Shown one piece after another: positions 1 through 6,705 of a DNA stretch of 18,369 nt (its first letter is position 1; each line of letters starts with the position of its first letter). The DNA comes from an uncultured Lachnospiraceae bacterium (GTDB taxonomy: Bacteria; Bacillota; Clostridia; Lachnospirales; Lachnospiraceae), in assembly GCA_910585635.1 (NCBI GenBank), contig CAJUFE010000075.1, positions 1 to 18,369 of the forward strand, given 5' to 3'. The notes beneath the pieces were generated by a model. It was not told the DNA's origin and did no database searches. It saw nothing but the letters and a program-made list of their open reading frames with translations. The position numbers and the translations under genes are program-made.

Positions 1-80
1 TCGTGAAAGACCTCGCTAAGCGCCGACGTTCCGCTAGGGTCCCGTTACATGCTATCCCCCTCCCGCCGCTACGTTATCGG
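1..80 (+). repeat. Interspersed palindromic repeat family 1, copy 1 (right half only)
   Basis: This is the right half of an element whose full copy lies at 9738-9884; the left half falls outside the window. The 20 bases at 23-42 are identical to 9828-9847, and the similarity runs to about position 80 (cgctac-ttat-gg), with several changes in the stem region near 45-60. It starts 8 bp beyond the stop of the flippase gene, so it is intergenic and 3' to that gene. No terminal duplication can be judged from this half copy. Confidence 0.85.
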
Positions 81-88
81 CATACATC

Positions 89-1792
89 TTAAAAAAGGTG
101 TAATTTGTAAGCGAGGCGGACCAGGCGGCGGCCGGCGGGCATGTCGTAGAGCTCCAGTTCGTCCACAACGCCAAACTTCAGCAGGCATACGCCGTAGACG
201 GCCACGGCGGCCAGCACGGCGGCCAGCACCTGGAGGGCCAGCCAGAGACGGCCGGCGGGGATGATCTGGGCGATAAGGGAGGAGACGCCGAAGGCGGCTC
301 CGCCCATGATCAGGGCGCATAATGTGGGCAGGAGGAAGGTCTTTCTCCACTCCTGACGGTAATGCAGGTATTTGCGGATGGCCAGACCGTTCAGGATGCA
401 CATGATCAGCGCGAAAAGGATGTTGGAGAAGATCACCGCGTAGATCCCCCACTCCAGCACGTAGAGCATCAAGATCAGGACCACCACATGGATGGCGAGG
501 GCGATCGCCGAGTTCTGCAGCGGGGTGTCCATATGATCGATCCCCTGGAGGATGGCATTGGTCACCGTGGACAGGGAATAGAAGGCTACCGCCGAGGCAC
601 CGGCCATAGTGATCTGGACCAGCAGGTCCCCGCTCTTGCTGGGAAATAAAAGCTGGTCGATCGGGGCGGCAAGGACCGTCAGGCCCACGGTAGCCGGTAT
701 GGCGATCAGCATGGAGAAGCGGATCGCCGTGCTCACCTTATCCAGCACCTGCCGCTTATCCCGGCTGGCCATGGCCCTGGACAGGGAGGGGATCAGGGAG
801 GAGGACAGGGCATTGGCGATCGCCACCGGGATCATGAACAGGGTGTGGTATTTCCCGAAGATCCCCCACTGAGAGGCGATCACCTCCTCCTGACCCAGAT
901 AGGCCATCCCCTGACCGAAGAAGAAATTATCCAGCACAGAGCTGATATTGTAGACCGTGCTGCTAAGGACGATCGGCAGGATGGTCATGGTCAGGCTCAA
1001 GGCCAGCCTGCCGTACCCCTCCACCACACGGGAGGTATCCCGGCGGCACTGCCGCCTAAGGGTCCTCCGGTAGACCAGCATGATGAACAGGCAGAACAAA
1101 AAGGCTGCCAGGGCCCCGGCTCCTGTCCCGATGGTCCCGCCAGCCGCCCCGTAGGCATAGGCATACGCTGTCCCGCCCTGGGCCAGATCCACCTCCATAC
1201 CCTTTTTAAAAAGGAACCAGGCCGCTCCGATGCTGACCGCGGCGTTCACTACCTGCTCCAAGATCTGGGACACGGCTGTGGGCAGCATGGTCCCTGTCCC
1301 CTGGAAATAGCCCCGCAGCACGCCCAAGAAGGCCATGACCCAGATCGTGGGCGCCAGGGTCCGCAGGGCATAGCTGGAATAGGGCATCTTCATGGCCTGG
1401 GCAAAAAAGTCTGCCCCAAACCATATAGCCATAGCCGCGATGCCGCCGATCACCGCCGCATAGATCAGGGAAGCCTTTAAGATCCGCACAGAGCTCCGGT
1501 AACGGCCCCTGGCGATCCGGATGGACACCATCTTGGAGACAGCCGTGGGAAGGCTGTAGGAGGATACGATCAAAAGGATGGAATAGATGCTGAAGGCCGA
1601 GGTGTAATAGCCATTTCCCTCGTCCCCGATGATCCCGATGAGGGGGATCCGATAGACCAGGCCGATCAGGCGCACGATGATCCCGGCCGCCGCCAGGATG
1701 CTCCCCTGGACCACGAAGTTCCCGCCTTTTGCCTTATCCCGGCTCTTTTTCTTACCTGGTCCCCGACCAGGACCTTTGCTGTTATTCTCCAT
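89..1792 (-). CDS. SpoVB/YtgP-family oligosaccharide (lipid-linked precursor) flippase
   Basis: This 567-residue polytopic membrane protein belongs to the MOP superfamily (MurJ, SpoVB, YtgP, Wzx-like flippases), whose members move lipid-linked oligosaccharides or lipid II-type precursors across the cytoplasmic membrane. The N-terminus is short and very basic (KKK, SRDK, AK). The family-typical first segment follows, from about residue 27: a GNFVVQGS-like start, then RLIGLVYRIPL and GDEGNGYY. About 14 hydrophobic stretches follow. I chose the ATG at 1792 because GGAG lies 4 nt upstream; an earlier in-frame start at 1828 would overlap the preceding gene by 47 bp. With this start the overlap with the DUF3048 gene is 11 bp, which suggests translational coupling. 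It is somewhat longer than B. subtilis SpoVB. The sequence does not decide between a sporulation role (SpoVB) and a vegetative one (YtgP), so no symbol is given. Confidence 0.9.
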   Translation of the reverse strand: MENNSKGPGRGPGKKKSRDKAKGGNFVVQGSILAAAGIIVRLIGLVYRIPLIGIIGDEGNGYYTSAFSIYSILLIVSSYSLPTAVSKMVSIRIARGRYRSSVRILKASLIYAAVIGGIAAMAIWFGADFFAQAMKMPYSSYALRTLAPTIWVMAFLGVLRGYFQGTGTMLPTAVSQILEQVVNAAVSIGAAWFLFKKGMEVDLAQGGTAYAYAYGAAGGTIGTGAGALAAFLFCLFIMLVYRRTLRRQCRRDTSRVVEGYGRLALSLTMTILPIVLSSTVYNISSVLDNFFFGQGMAYLGQEEVIASQWGIFGKYHTLFMIPVAIANALSSSLIPSLSRAMASRDKRQVLDKVSTAIRFSMLIAIPATVGLTVLAAPIDQLLFPSKSGDLLVQITMAGASAVAFYSLSTVTNAILQGIDHMDTPLQNSAIALAIHVVVLILMLYVLEWGIYAVIFSNILFALIMCILNGLAIRKYLHYRQEWRKTFLLPTLCALIMGGAAFGVSSLIAQIIPAGRLWLALQVLAAVLAAVAVYGVCLLKFGVVDELELYDMPAGRRLVRLAYKLHLF

Positions 1793-3044
1793 AGATCTCC
1801 AGTTTATCCTTATCCACAGCGCTGACAATGCAGACCCAGGTCTTTCCCTGGTTCAGGACGATCTCCTCTCCATCCGGGCCATAGTAATGGGTAACGCCAA
1901 ATTCTCCGTCCTTCTCCCACAGGATCGGGATCCCTTTCCCATTGGTAAAGAAATACCCATTCTCACCGGATGTATGTACATTGATGTTCAGATAGGCGGT
2001 AGAGGCATAATGGCCGGTCTGGCAATATTGGATGATCAGGTTCTTCACCGCGATCGGCCCTTCATCGCCTTTATGGACATCGTTGTATTGATAGCGATGG
2101 TACAGCCCATCCGTCTCGTCATAGACAAAGGCCGGCTGGTTCATCACATACCCGGGGAGCACCCGCACAGCGTCCACCGCCTCCGGGATATCGCCCAGAT
2201 CGTAAGTCTCTGCCGCGAACTGATAATGCCCGTGATAGTCCGGATCATACTCTGTGGAGTAGCCCAGGGTCTCGATCGCCTTTTTCAAGCGGTCCCCGCT
2301 GGTATAGGCGTTATGGGGAGCCTTCCGGTCGCTGGAGCGGTAAAAGGCCGTGCCGCCGATCCCGTCGATGCCATTGATATTGTCCACATTTTTTAAGTAA
2401 GGCACGGCAAAGGTGCTCTGGCCGTAGTGGGAATAGATCGCGTCAAATTCTCTGGCAAAATAGGTGTAATAGGTCCTGCAGCTCCTGGTAGAGCCGATCC
2501 GCTCCAGATCGTCATAGTCCTCGATGATGGCCATATACCGGTTCATGGTCCCCTCCACATTCGCCTCGTAGACCACGCCGGCCCGGTTGATGCCGTACTG
2601 GGGCAGAGATTCCTTGTCATTGCTCATCATGGTGGCCACGGGACGCCGGTTGCCCACCGCCTCATCCACCCATCCTCCCGTCAGGTAGCTGCGCACCTTC
2701 CCGTCCACTGCCTTGCGGTCCGACAGGTCCAGCAGCTGGATCCCTTCCGGCTCGCCCTCAGTCTCCGGCTCCGTCTGGGCCTCTGTACTCTCCCGTTGGA
2801 TCACGATCGGCGCCGTGGTCGTCGACTCTGTCTGGGCCACTGTAGCGGCTGCCTCCTCTTCCTTTCTTCCGCAGCCCGTGAGCAGGATGCTAAGAAGGAG
2901 GAGGGCCAGGAGCGCGGCACCCATCATGCCTCTTAAGCCCATACACGTCTCAACCGCGCCCTTCTTGGCCGCGGCCCTATGGCTCTTATCCCTTTTGGTC
3001 CCAACCTTCCTGCTCTCGTCCTTCTTTACGCTGTCTGTCCTCAT
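1782..3044 (-). CDS. DUF3048 (YerB-like) lipoprotein
   Basis: This 420-residue predicted lipoprotein is anchored outside the cytoplasmic membrane. A hydrophobic stretch of about 16 residues (A, L, I rich) ends in a lipobox, LLTGC, with the modified cysteine at residue 58. A Glu/Thr-rich linker follows (residues 60-95). Two DUF3048 regions come next: an N-terminal one with RRPVATMMSN, ANVEGTMNRYMAI and GSTRSCRTYY, and a C-terminal one ending in LNQGKTWVCIV. The molecular function of DUF3048/YerB proteins is not established. The start is uncertain. I prefer the ATG at 3044, which has a GGGGGT site and sits 22 bp after ybeY. It gives an unusually long basic stretch before the signal sequence. 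The ATG at 2942 would give a normal signal peptide but lacks a clear ribosome site. A start at 3149 would overlap ybeY by 83 bp. Confidence 0.87.
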   Translation of the reverse strand: MRTDSVKKDESRKVGTKRDKSHRAAAKKGAVETCMGLRGMMGAALLALLLLSILLTGCGRKEEEAAATVAQTESTTTAPIVIQRESTEAQTEPETEGEPEGIQLLDLSDRKAVDGKVRSYLTGGWVDEAVGNRRPVATMMSNDKESLPQYGINRAGVVYEANVEGTMNRYMAIIEDYDDLERIGSTRSCRTYYTYFAREFDAIYSHYGQSTFAVPYLKNVDNINGIDGIGGTAFYRSSDRKAPHNAYTSGDRLKKAIETLGYSTEYDPDYHGHYQFAAETYDLGDIPEAVDAVRVLPGYVMNQPAFVYDETDGLYHRYQYNDVHKGDEGPIAVKNLIIQYCQTGHYASTAYLNINVHTSGENGYFFTNGKGIPILWEKDGEFGVTHYYGPDGEEIVLNQGKTWVCIVSAVDKDKLEIYGE

Positions 3045-3066
3045 CTCATGTACCCCCTGTCCACTC

Positions 3067-3564
3067 TCATCTCTTGTACCCCTTTGACAAAAGGATCTCC
3101 CTTTGTCTCTCTTCCATCTCTTCCCGCTCCCCCTCCTCCATGTGGTCATAGCCGCAGAGGTGGAGCATGCTGTGGGCCACCAAAAAGGCCAGCTCCCTGG
3201 TCTGGGAATGTCCGTAGCTCTCTGCCTGCTCCCGGATCTTGTCCACGGAAAGGATGATATCCCCCAGCATCAGCTCCCCGGTCTCCGGGTTAAAGCAGTC
3301 TGCATAATCCTCTTCTGCGTGGGAAAAGTCGGAGGGCTGCTCAAATTCCAGCATGGGGAAGGACAGGACATCCGTAGGGCGGTCGATCTGCCGGTAGTCC
3401 CGGTTCAGGCGGCAGATCTCCATATCATCGGTCAGGATGATGTTCACCTCGGCCTCATAGGGGCATTTCTCGTAGTCCAGGGAGGCCAGGACGATATCCC
3501 GGATGACCTCCTGATAGGGGAGGTCCAGGGGTGCGCCGGCTTCTTGGTCGATATTGATCGTCAT
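3067..3564 (-). CDS. ybeY: Endoribonuclease YbeY (rRNA maturation / ribosome quality control)
   Basis: YbeY is a zinc-dependent single-strand endoribonuclease that takes part in 16S rRNA 3'-end processing and 70S ribosome quality control in the cytoplasm. The protein has 165 residues, normal for the family. The metal site HxxxHxxxxxH is intact in HSMLHLCGYDH (His131, His135, His141). The conserved LNRDYR (Arg54), TDVLSFP and GDIILS segments are also present. It lies 106 bp downstream of phoH, the usual partner in bacteria, and 22 bp before the DUF3048 gene. The ribosome site is weak and distant (GAGAGGA about 12 nt before the ATG). Confidence 0.97.
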   Translation of the reverse strand: MTINIDQEAGAPLDLPYQEVIRDIVLASLDYEKCPYEAEVNIILTDDMEICRLNRDYRQIDRPTDVLSFPMLEFEQPSDFSHAEEDYADCFNPETGELMLGDIILSVDKIREQAESYGHSQTRELAFLVAHSMLHLCGYDHMEEGEREEMEERQREILLSKGYKR

Positions 3565-3597
3565 CGTGTATCATATCCTCTCTTTTGTGCTATATGT

Positions 3598-3617
3598 CCG
3601 CTCCGGCAGGGGCATGT
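3598..3617 (+). repeat. Fragment of repeat family 1 in the phoH-ybeY gap
   Basis: This 20-base stretch matches 19 of 20 bases of 9738-9757, the left terminal segment of the full family 1 element (ccgctccgg-aggggcatgt). The similarity stops abruptly afterwards and no right half was found nearby. It lies inside the 106-bp gap between phoH and ybeY. A decayed remnant is the simplest reading; chance similarity is not fully excluded at this length. Confidence 0.55.
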
Positions 3618-3670
3618 AGAAAAGCCCTCTTTCAGTCCCAGACGGTCTTGAGCTGATCCCGGTCCCGTAG

Positions 3671-4666
3671 TCAGTGTTCTGGCCGTCTCCTCCTGTCTCC
3701 GGTGCGGCTGCTCTTTGTCTCGTAGTCTTCATAGGCCTGTACGATCTTCTGGACCAGGGGGTGGCGGACCACATCGCTGCTGGTCAGGTAGCAGAAGCCG
3801 ATATCGTCGATCTTCTTCAGTACCTTAAGGGCCGTGTCCAGGCCGCTTACGGCGCCTGCGGGAAGGTCCTTCTGGGTCTGGTCGCCGGTGATGATGACCT
3901 TGGAGCCGAAGCCGATGCGGGTCAGGAACATCTTCATCTGGGCGGGGGTGGTGTTCTGGGCCTCGTCCAGGATGATGTAGGCGTTATCTAAGGTCCTGCC
4001 CCGCATATAGGCTAAGGGAGCCACCTCGATCAGGCCTTTTTCGGAATTGTGGAGGTAGCTCTCCGCACCCATGATCTGGTACAGGGCGTCGTAGAGAGGG
4101 CGCAGGTAGGGATCGATCTTGCTCTGTAAGTCGCCGGGCAGAAAGCCCAGCTTCTCCCCGGCCTCGATCGCGGGGCGGGTCAGGATGATCCTGGCCACAT
4201 CGCCGTTCTTAAAAGCCTGGATCGCCATGGCCATGGCCAGATAGGTCTTGCCTGTCCCGGCTGGTCCGATCCCGAATACGATCATCTTCTCCCGTATGGC
4301 GTCCACGTACTGCTTCTGCCCCATGGTCTTTGGTTTGACCGGCCTGCCGGAGATCGTACGGCAGATGATATCTTTATCGATCTCCACGATCTGGTGATCG
4401 TCTCCTGTAACGGATAAGAAAAGAGCGTGATCTACGTTCTGGGCTGTGATCGTATTCCCCCGCCTGGAAAGCTCGATCAGGTTGCTGAACACGCTCTTCG
4501 CTCGCTGCACCATCTCCTCCGGGCCGATGATCTTCAAGGCGCCGTCCCGGTCCACCATGGTGACATGGAGGCTCCTCTCGATCTTTTTTAAGTTTACGTC
4601 AAACTGGCCGCACACATTCTTCTCATGCTCAGCGGGGATGTCGATCATATTCTCCATTATGCTCAT
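3671..4666 (-). CDS. phoH: PhoH-family P-loop ATPase
   Basis: This cytoplasmic P-loop ATPase belongs to the PhoH (YbeZ) family and is generally linked to RNA metabolism, through its constant pairing with YbeY. The 331 residues comprise an N-terminal KH-like RNA-binding region (about 1-95) and the PhoH ATPase domain. Walker A is GPAGTGKT (134-141), with Lys140. Walker B is IILDEAQNTT, with Asp234-Glu235. The sensor-like ITGDQTQ lies at 259-265. The start overlaps the end of yqfD by 38 bp. A second ATG at 4657 (overlap 29 bp) is just as credible, because AGGA lies about 9 nt before it. The last dozen residues are basic and poorly conserved. The order yqfC-yqfD-phoH-ybeY is the classic Firmicutes arrangement. 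Confidence 0.96.
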   Translation of the reverse strand: MSIMENMIDIPAEHEKNVCGQFDVNLKKIERSLHVTMVDRDGALKIIGPEEMVQRAKSVFSNLIELSRRGNTITAQNVDHALFLSVTGDDHQIVEIDKDIICRTISGRPVKPKTMGQKQYVDAIREKMIVFGIGPAGTGKTYLAMAMAIQAFKNGDVARIILTRPAIEAGEKLGFLPGDLQSKIDPYLRPLYDALYQIMGAESYLHNSEKGLIEVAPLAYMRGRTLDNAYIILDEAQNTTPAQMKMFLTRIGFGSKVIITGDQTQKDLPAGAVSGLDTALKVLKKIDDIGFCYLTSSDVVRHPLVQKIVQAYEDYETKSSRTGDRRRRPEH

Positions 4667-5882
4667 ATCCTATATCTTCCGTCTCCTTCTGCTCTGTGAT
4701 AGGTCGGACCTGGGTGACAGGCTCCATGGTCAGGATCGTCCCTGTGAGCCTGCATGCAGATCCATCCTCTAGTATTTTAACATTATTTTCGATTATTTGT
4801 ACCCCCTTTTCACTTAAATTTTTAACAAGTTCCTGATAGATCCCCTCCGATACCTGCTCCAGCTCCTCTTTTGTATAAAAAGCCTCGTGATAGTCCACCT
4901 CTCTGCCTCGGATCCGCCCCCAATAGAAGGGCAAAAAGAAGGATCCGGACAGCCTGGCCTGCCGCTCCTCCATCATGTAGATCCACTCTTCCCCCTCCTT
5001 TGCCGGCAGGAGGAAGACCGCCACAAGGGGACCTGCCTTTAAAAAAAGCCCTTCCTTGCGCCTGCCGGTCTCCACCTCCACCCGATGGAGCTTAGGGATA
5101 CTCTGGGAGACGGGATATTCTGTGTAGGCCAGCACATCTGCGTCCGCATGTACATACCGGACCGCTTTCACCTCGCCACTGTCATCAAGGATCGGGATGG
5201 TCCCGCTGACCAGGACCTGGCCCGTATCCACGATATCCCCCACCTTGACCTGGGCTTTTCCCTGTCGGACCACCACCCGGCAGACGATCCCCGGCTTTTC
5301 GGCCACCAGATCGCAGGGCGCCTCATCCCGCTCAGGGATGTGGGAAAGGACCTCGTTCTCCTTGACCGCGATCAAAAGCCGGGTTCCGGAGATCCGGGCT
5401 GCCGCCCAGGTGATCTCGGGAAGCTCATCTCTTAGGTCCGCCTCCAGCTGGTCGCAGTCTATGCCCCCTTTTAGCATCCCGCAGACGATCCCCTTTCCAC
5501 GCAGGAGGTCATCGATCGTCTCATCCGTATACCTGCGGTTCCCCTCTACCTGGATATCCCAGATAAAGAGGGACAGGAGGTAAAGGAGCAGGAAGAACAG
5601 GCCGAAACCGGCTGCAAAGCCCACCCGCTTCCCGTTCCGCCGTAAAAAAAAAGGAAGTCCCACTCTTTTCTGGATCCGCAGCCGGACCTGAGACTTCCTG
5701 ACAAGGGGACGGATCCTCCGAAACCCGTCCAAGGTCATGTAAAACCCATAGCCGCCGTCCTGATAGGCCAGATCCCAGACCGGGATGTCATTAGCCTTGC
5801 AGAGGTTCAAGAACCGTTCCGGCGAATATCCCGTAAGCTTTACCAGCATAAAGCCCTGGAGCCAATGGAGAAGCCTTTCCAT
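4629..5882 (-). CDS. yqfD: Sporulation protein YqfD
   Basis: YqfD is a membrane protein of endospore formers; in B. subtilis it is made under sigma-E control in the mother cell. Its exact biochemical role is unknown. The protein has 417 residues, close to the roughly 400 of B. subtilis YqfD. A cytoplasmic N-terminal domain (1-85, starting MERLLHWLQGF) is followed by one membrane segment at about 88-108. The large outer domain begins IQVEGNRRYTDE, an FtsQ/POTRA-like start. The ATG has an AAAGGCGG site upstream and lies 17 bp after yqfC. The 3' end overlaps phoH, indicating co-translation. Confidence 0.94.
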   Translation of the reverse strand: MERLLHWLQGFMLVKLTGYSPERFLNLCKANDIPVWDLAYQDGGYGFYMTLDGFRRIRPLVRKSQVRLRIQKRVGLPFFLRRNGKRVGFAAGFGLFFLLLYLLSLFIWDIQVEGNRRYTDETIDDLLRGKGIVCGMLKGGIDCDQLEADLRDELPEITWAAARISGTRLLIAVKENEVLSHIPERDEAPCDLVAEKPGIVCRVVVRQGKAQVKVGDIVDTGQVLVSGTIPILDDSGEVKAVRYVHADADVLAYTEYPVSQSIPKLHRVEVETGRRKEGLFLKAGPLVAVFLLPAKEGEEWIYMMEERQARLSGSFFLPFYWGRIRGREVDYHEAFYTKEELEQVSEGIYQELVKNLSEKGVQIIENNVKILEDGSACRLTGTILTMEPVTQVRPITEQKETEDIGYEHNGEYDRHPR

Positions 5883-5899
5883 CCTGCGCCACCGCCTTT

Positions 5900-6178
5900 C
5901 TATCCCTCCAGCTCTACCCTCTCGATCAGTCCGTTCACCTTCATCTCCCCTTCTGTATAATATTCCACCGTCAGGCCTTTACCCAAGATGTTCAGCTTAC
6001 AGCTCTTCCCCTGGATCTTCAGCCTTTCGTCCGTAAAGAAAAGGATCGAACGGTAATTTTCTACATAGACCACCCTCCGGCCGATAAGGGATATGATCAG
6101 CTCTCCAAGGCATACGTCCATGGGAAGCTTCAAGGCGGCGATCATCTGCTCTTTTTTTTCTCCCATGCCCTTTCGCAA
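5900..6178 (-). CDS. yqfC: Sporulation protein YqfC
   Basis: This small 92-residue protein of the YqfC family belongs to the mother-cell sporulation programme in B. subtilis; its function is unknown. It shows the family pattern: a short basic N-terminus, then LKLPMDVCLGELIISLIG, VVYVENYRSILFF, LKIQGKSCKLNI and a final beta-rich part ending in GLIERVELEG. The proposed start is a TTG at 6178, supported by GGGGGA 7 nt upstream. The alternative ATG at 6166 has no usable ribosome site. It begins the yqfC-yqfD-phoH-ybeY run and lies 95 bp downstream of the rpsU terminator, so it must have its own promoter. I could not identify a convincing sigma-E promoter there. Confidence 0.92.
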   Translation of the reverse strand: MRKGMGEKKEQMIAALKLPMDVCLGELIISLIGRRVVYVENYRSILFFTDERLKIQGKSCKLNILGKGLTVEYYTEGEMKVNGLIERVELEG

Positions 6179-6272
6179 CGTAAGATCCCCCTGGCAGCAT
6201 CCTTAGCACAAGATATGCGGGCCGGGGGGCGGCTAGAACATAAAGGTGATATCCCTTTCGGGGGCCTGCGCA
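6179..6272. other. yqfC upstream region
   Basis: These 94 bp between the rpsU terminator and yqfC must hold the promoter of the yqfC run. A GCATATC element (plus strand 6212-6218, read on minus) matches six of seven bases of a sigma-E -35 site, but no CATA-type -10 follows at 13-15 bp. The assignment therefore stays open. No coding potential was seen. Confidence 0.35.
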
Positions 6273-6304
6273 TAAAAAGATCCCCGGTCCCAAAGGACCG
6301 GGGT
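6273..6304 (-). terminator. Rho-independent terminator of rpsU
   Basis: A perfect 9-bp stem (ccccggtcc / ggaccgggg, 6282-6290 and 6295-6303) with a 4-nt loop is followed on the minus strand by ATCTTTTT. It lies 12 bp after the rpsU stop and separates rpsU from the sporulation genes. Confidence 0.93.
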
Positions 6305-6315
6305 GTTCCTAAGCA

Positions 6316-6492
6316 TTAGTTATATTTGCGCTTTCTCGCAGCCTCAGACTTCTTCTTGCGTCTTACGCTGGGCTTCTCGTAATGCTCTCTTTTACGGATC
6401 TCCTGCTGGATGCCAGCCTTTGCACAGTTTCTCTTGAACCTGCGTAAAGCGCTGTCAAGACTCTCGTTGTCTTTTACGATCACGTTCGACAT
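6316..6492 (-). CDS. rpsU: 30S ribosomal protein S21
   Basis: bS21 is a small basic protein of the 30S subunit that sits near the anti-Shine-Dalgarno region and assists initiation. The reading frame gives 58 residues, normal for Firmicutes. It begins MSNVIVKDNESLDSALRRF, continues with the RNCAKAGIQQEIRKREHYEKPS core and ends in the strongly basic tail VRRKKKSEAARKRKYN. The ATG is preceded by AGGTGA about 6 nt upstream, with a second purine-rich GGAGGGGAGG further up. It is a single-gene unit with its own promoter at 6642-6669 and a strong terminator. Confidence 0.98.
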   Translation of the reverse strand: MSNVIVKDNESLDSALRRFKRNCAKAGIQQEIRKREHYEKPSVRRKKKSEAARKRKYN

Positions 6493-6635
6493 AGCTCTTC
6501 ACCTAACCTCCCCTCCAGTCCAGTATTTGGTGACTGTCTGGCCAGATCCTGTCTTCCTGTACCGCCCGCCCGGACAGTTACTGTCTCTGTGCATAAAACT
6601 CCAAATACACAACTGTGTGGGTATATTTTAGCACT
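6493..6635 (-). promoter_or_regulatory. rpsU 5' leader with nested complementary segments
   Basis: The leader between the predicted start of transcription and the rpsU ATG is about 140 nt, long for a ribosomal protein gene of 58 codons. It contains two nested perfect inverted repeats: 8 bp (6601-6608 with 6523-6530, ccaaatac/gtatttgg) and inside it 6 bp (6573-6578 with 6533-6538). A regulatory RNA structure, such as feedback by S21, is possible but unproven. It matches no riboswitch class that I recognise. Confidence 0.4.
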
Positions 6636-6641
6636 GTTGTA

Positions 6642-6669
6642 ATTATAGCATAAATCCAGCGTACGTCAA
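6642..6669 (-). promoter_or_regulatory. rpsU: Sigma-A promoter of rpsU
   Basis: On the minus strand, TTGACG (6664-6669) is separated by 16 bp from a perfect TATAAT (6642-6647). TGC precedes the -10, giving an extended -10 element. It lies directly after the alaS terminator. Confidence 0.88.
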
Positions 6670-6670
6670 G

Positions 6671-6700
6671 AAAAAATCATCCAAAAACTGATGTTTTTTT
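6671..6700 (-). terminator. Terminator downstream of alaS
   Basis: The minus strand shows an A-tract, a short stem (CATC paired with GATG, extended by A-T pairs with one bulged A) and then TTTTTT. It starts 6 bp after the alaS stop. The stem is AT-rich, so efficiency may be modest. The symmetric A and T tracts would let it act in both directions. Confidence 0.65.
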
Positions 6701-6705
6701 CATTT

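Noticed and set aside
845..1480. 211-codon plus-strand ORF, and similar long plus-strand frames over alaS (7330-8169) and spoIVA (12263-12973)
   Set aside because: All lie opposite strongly conserved genes and give His/Pro/Gly-rich low-complexity products, typical of antisense frames in high-GC DNA.
3571..3774. 67-codon minus-strand ORF across the phoH-ybeY gap
   Set aside because: It overlaps the phoH 3' end in another frame, lacks a ribosome site and shows no homology that I can recognise; the gap contains the family 1 repeat fragment instead.
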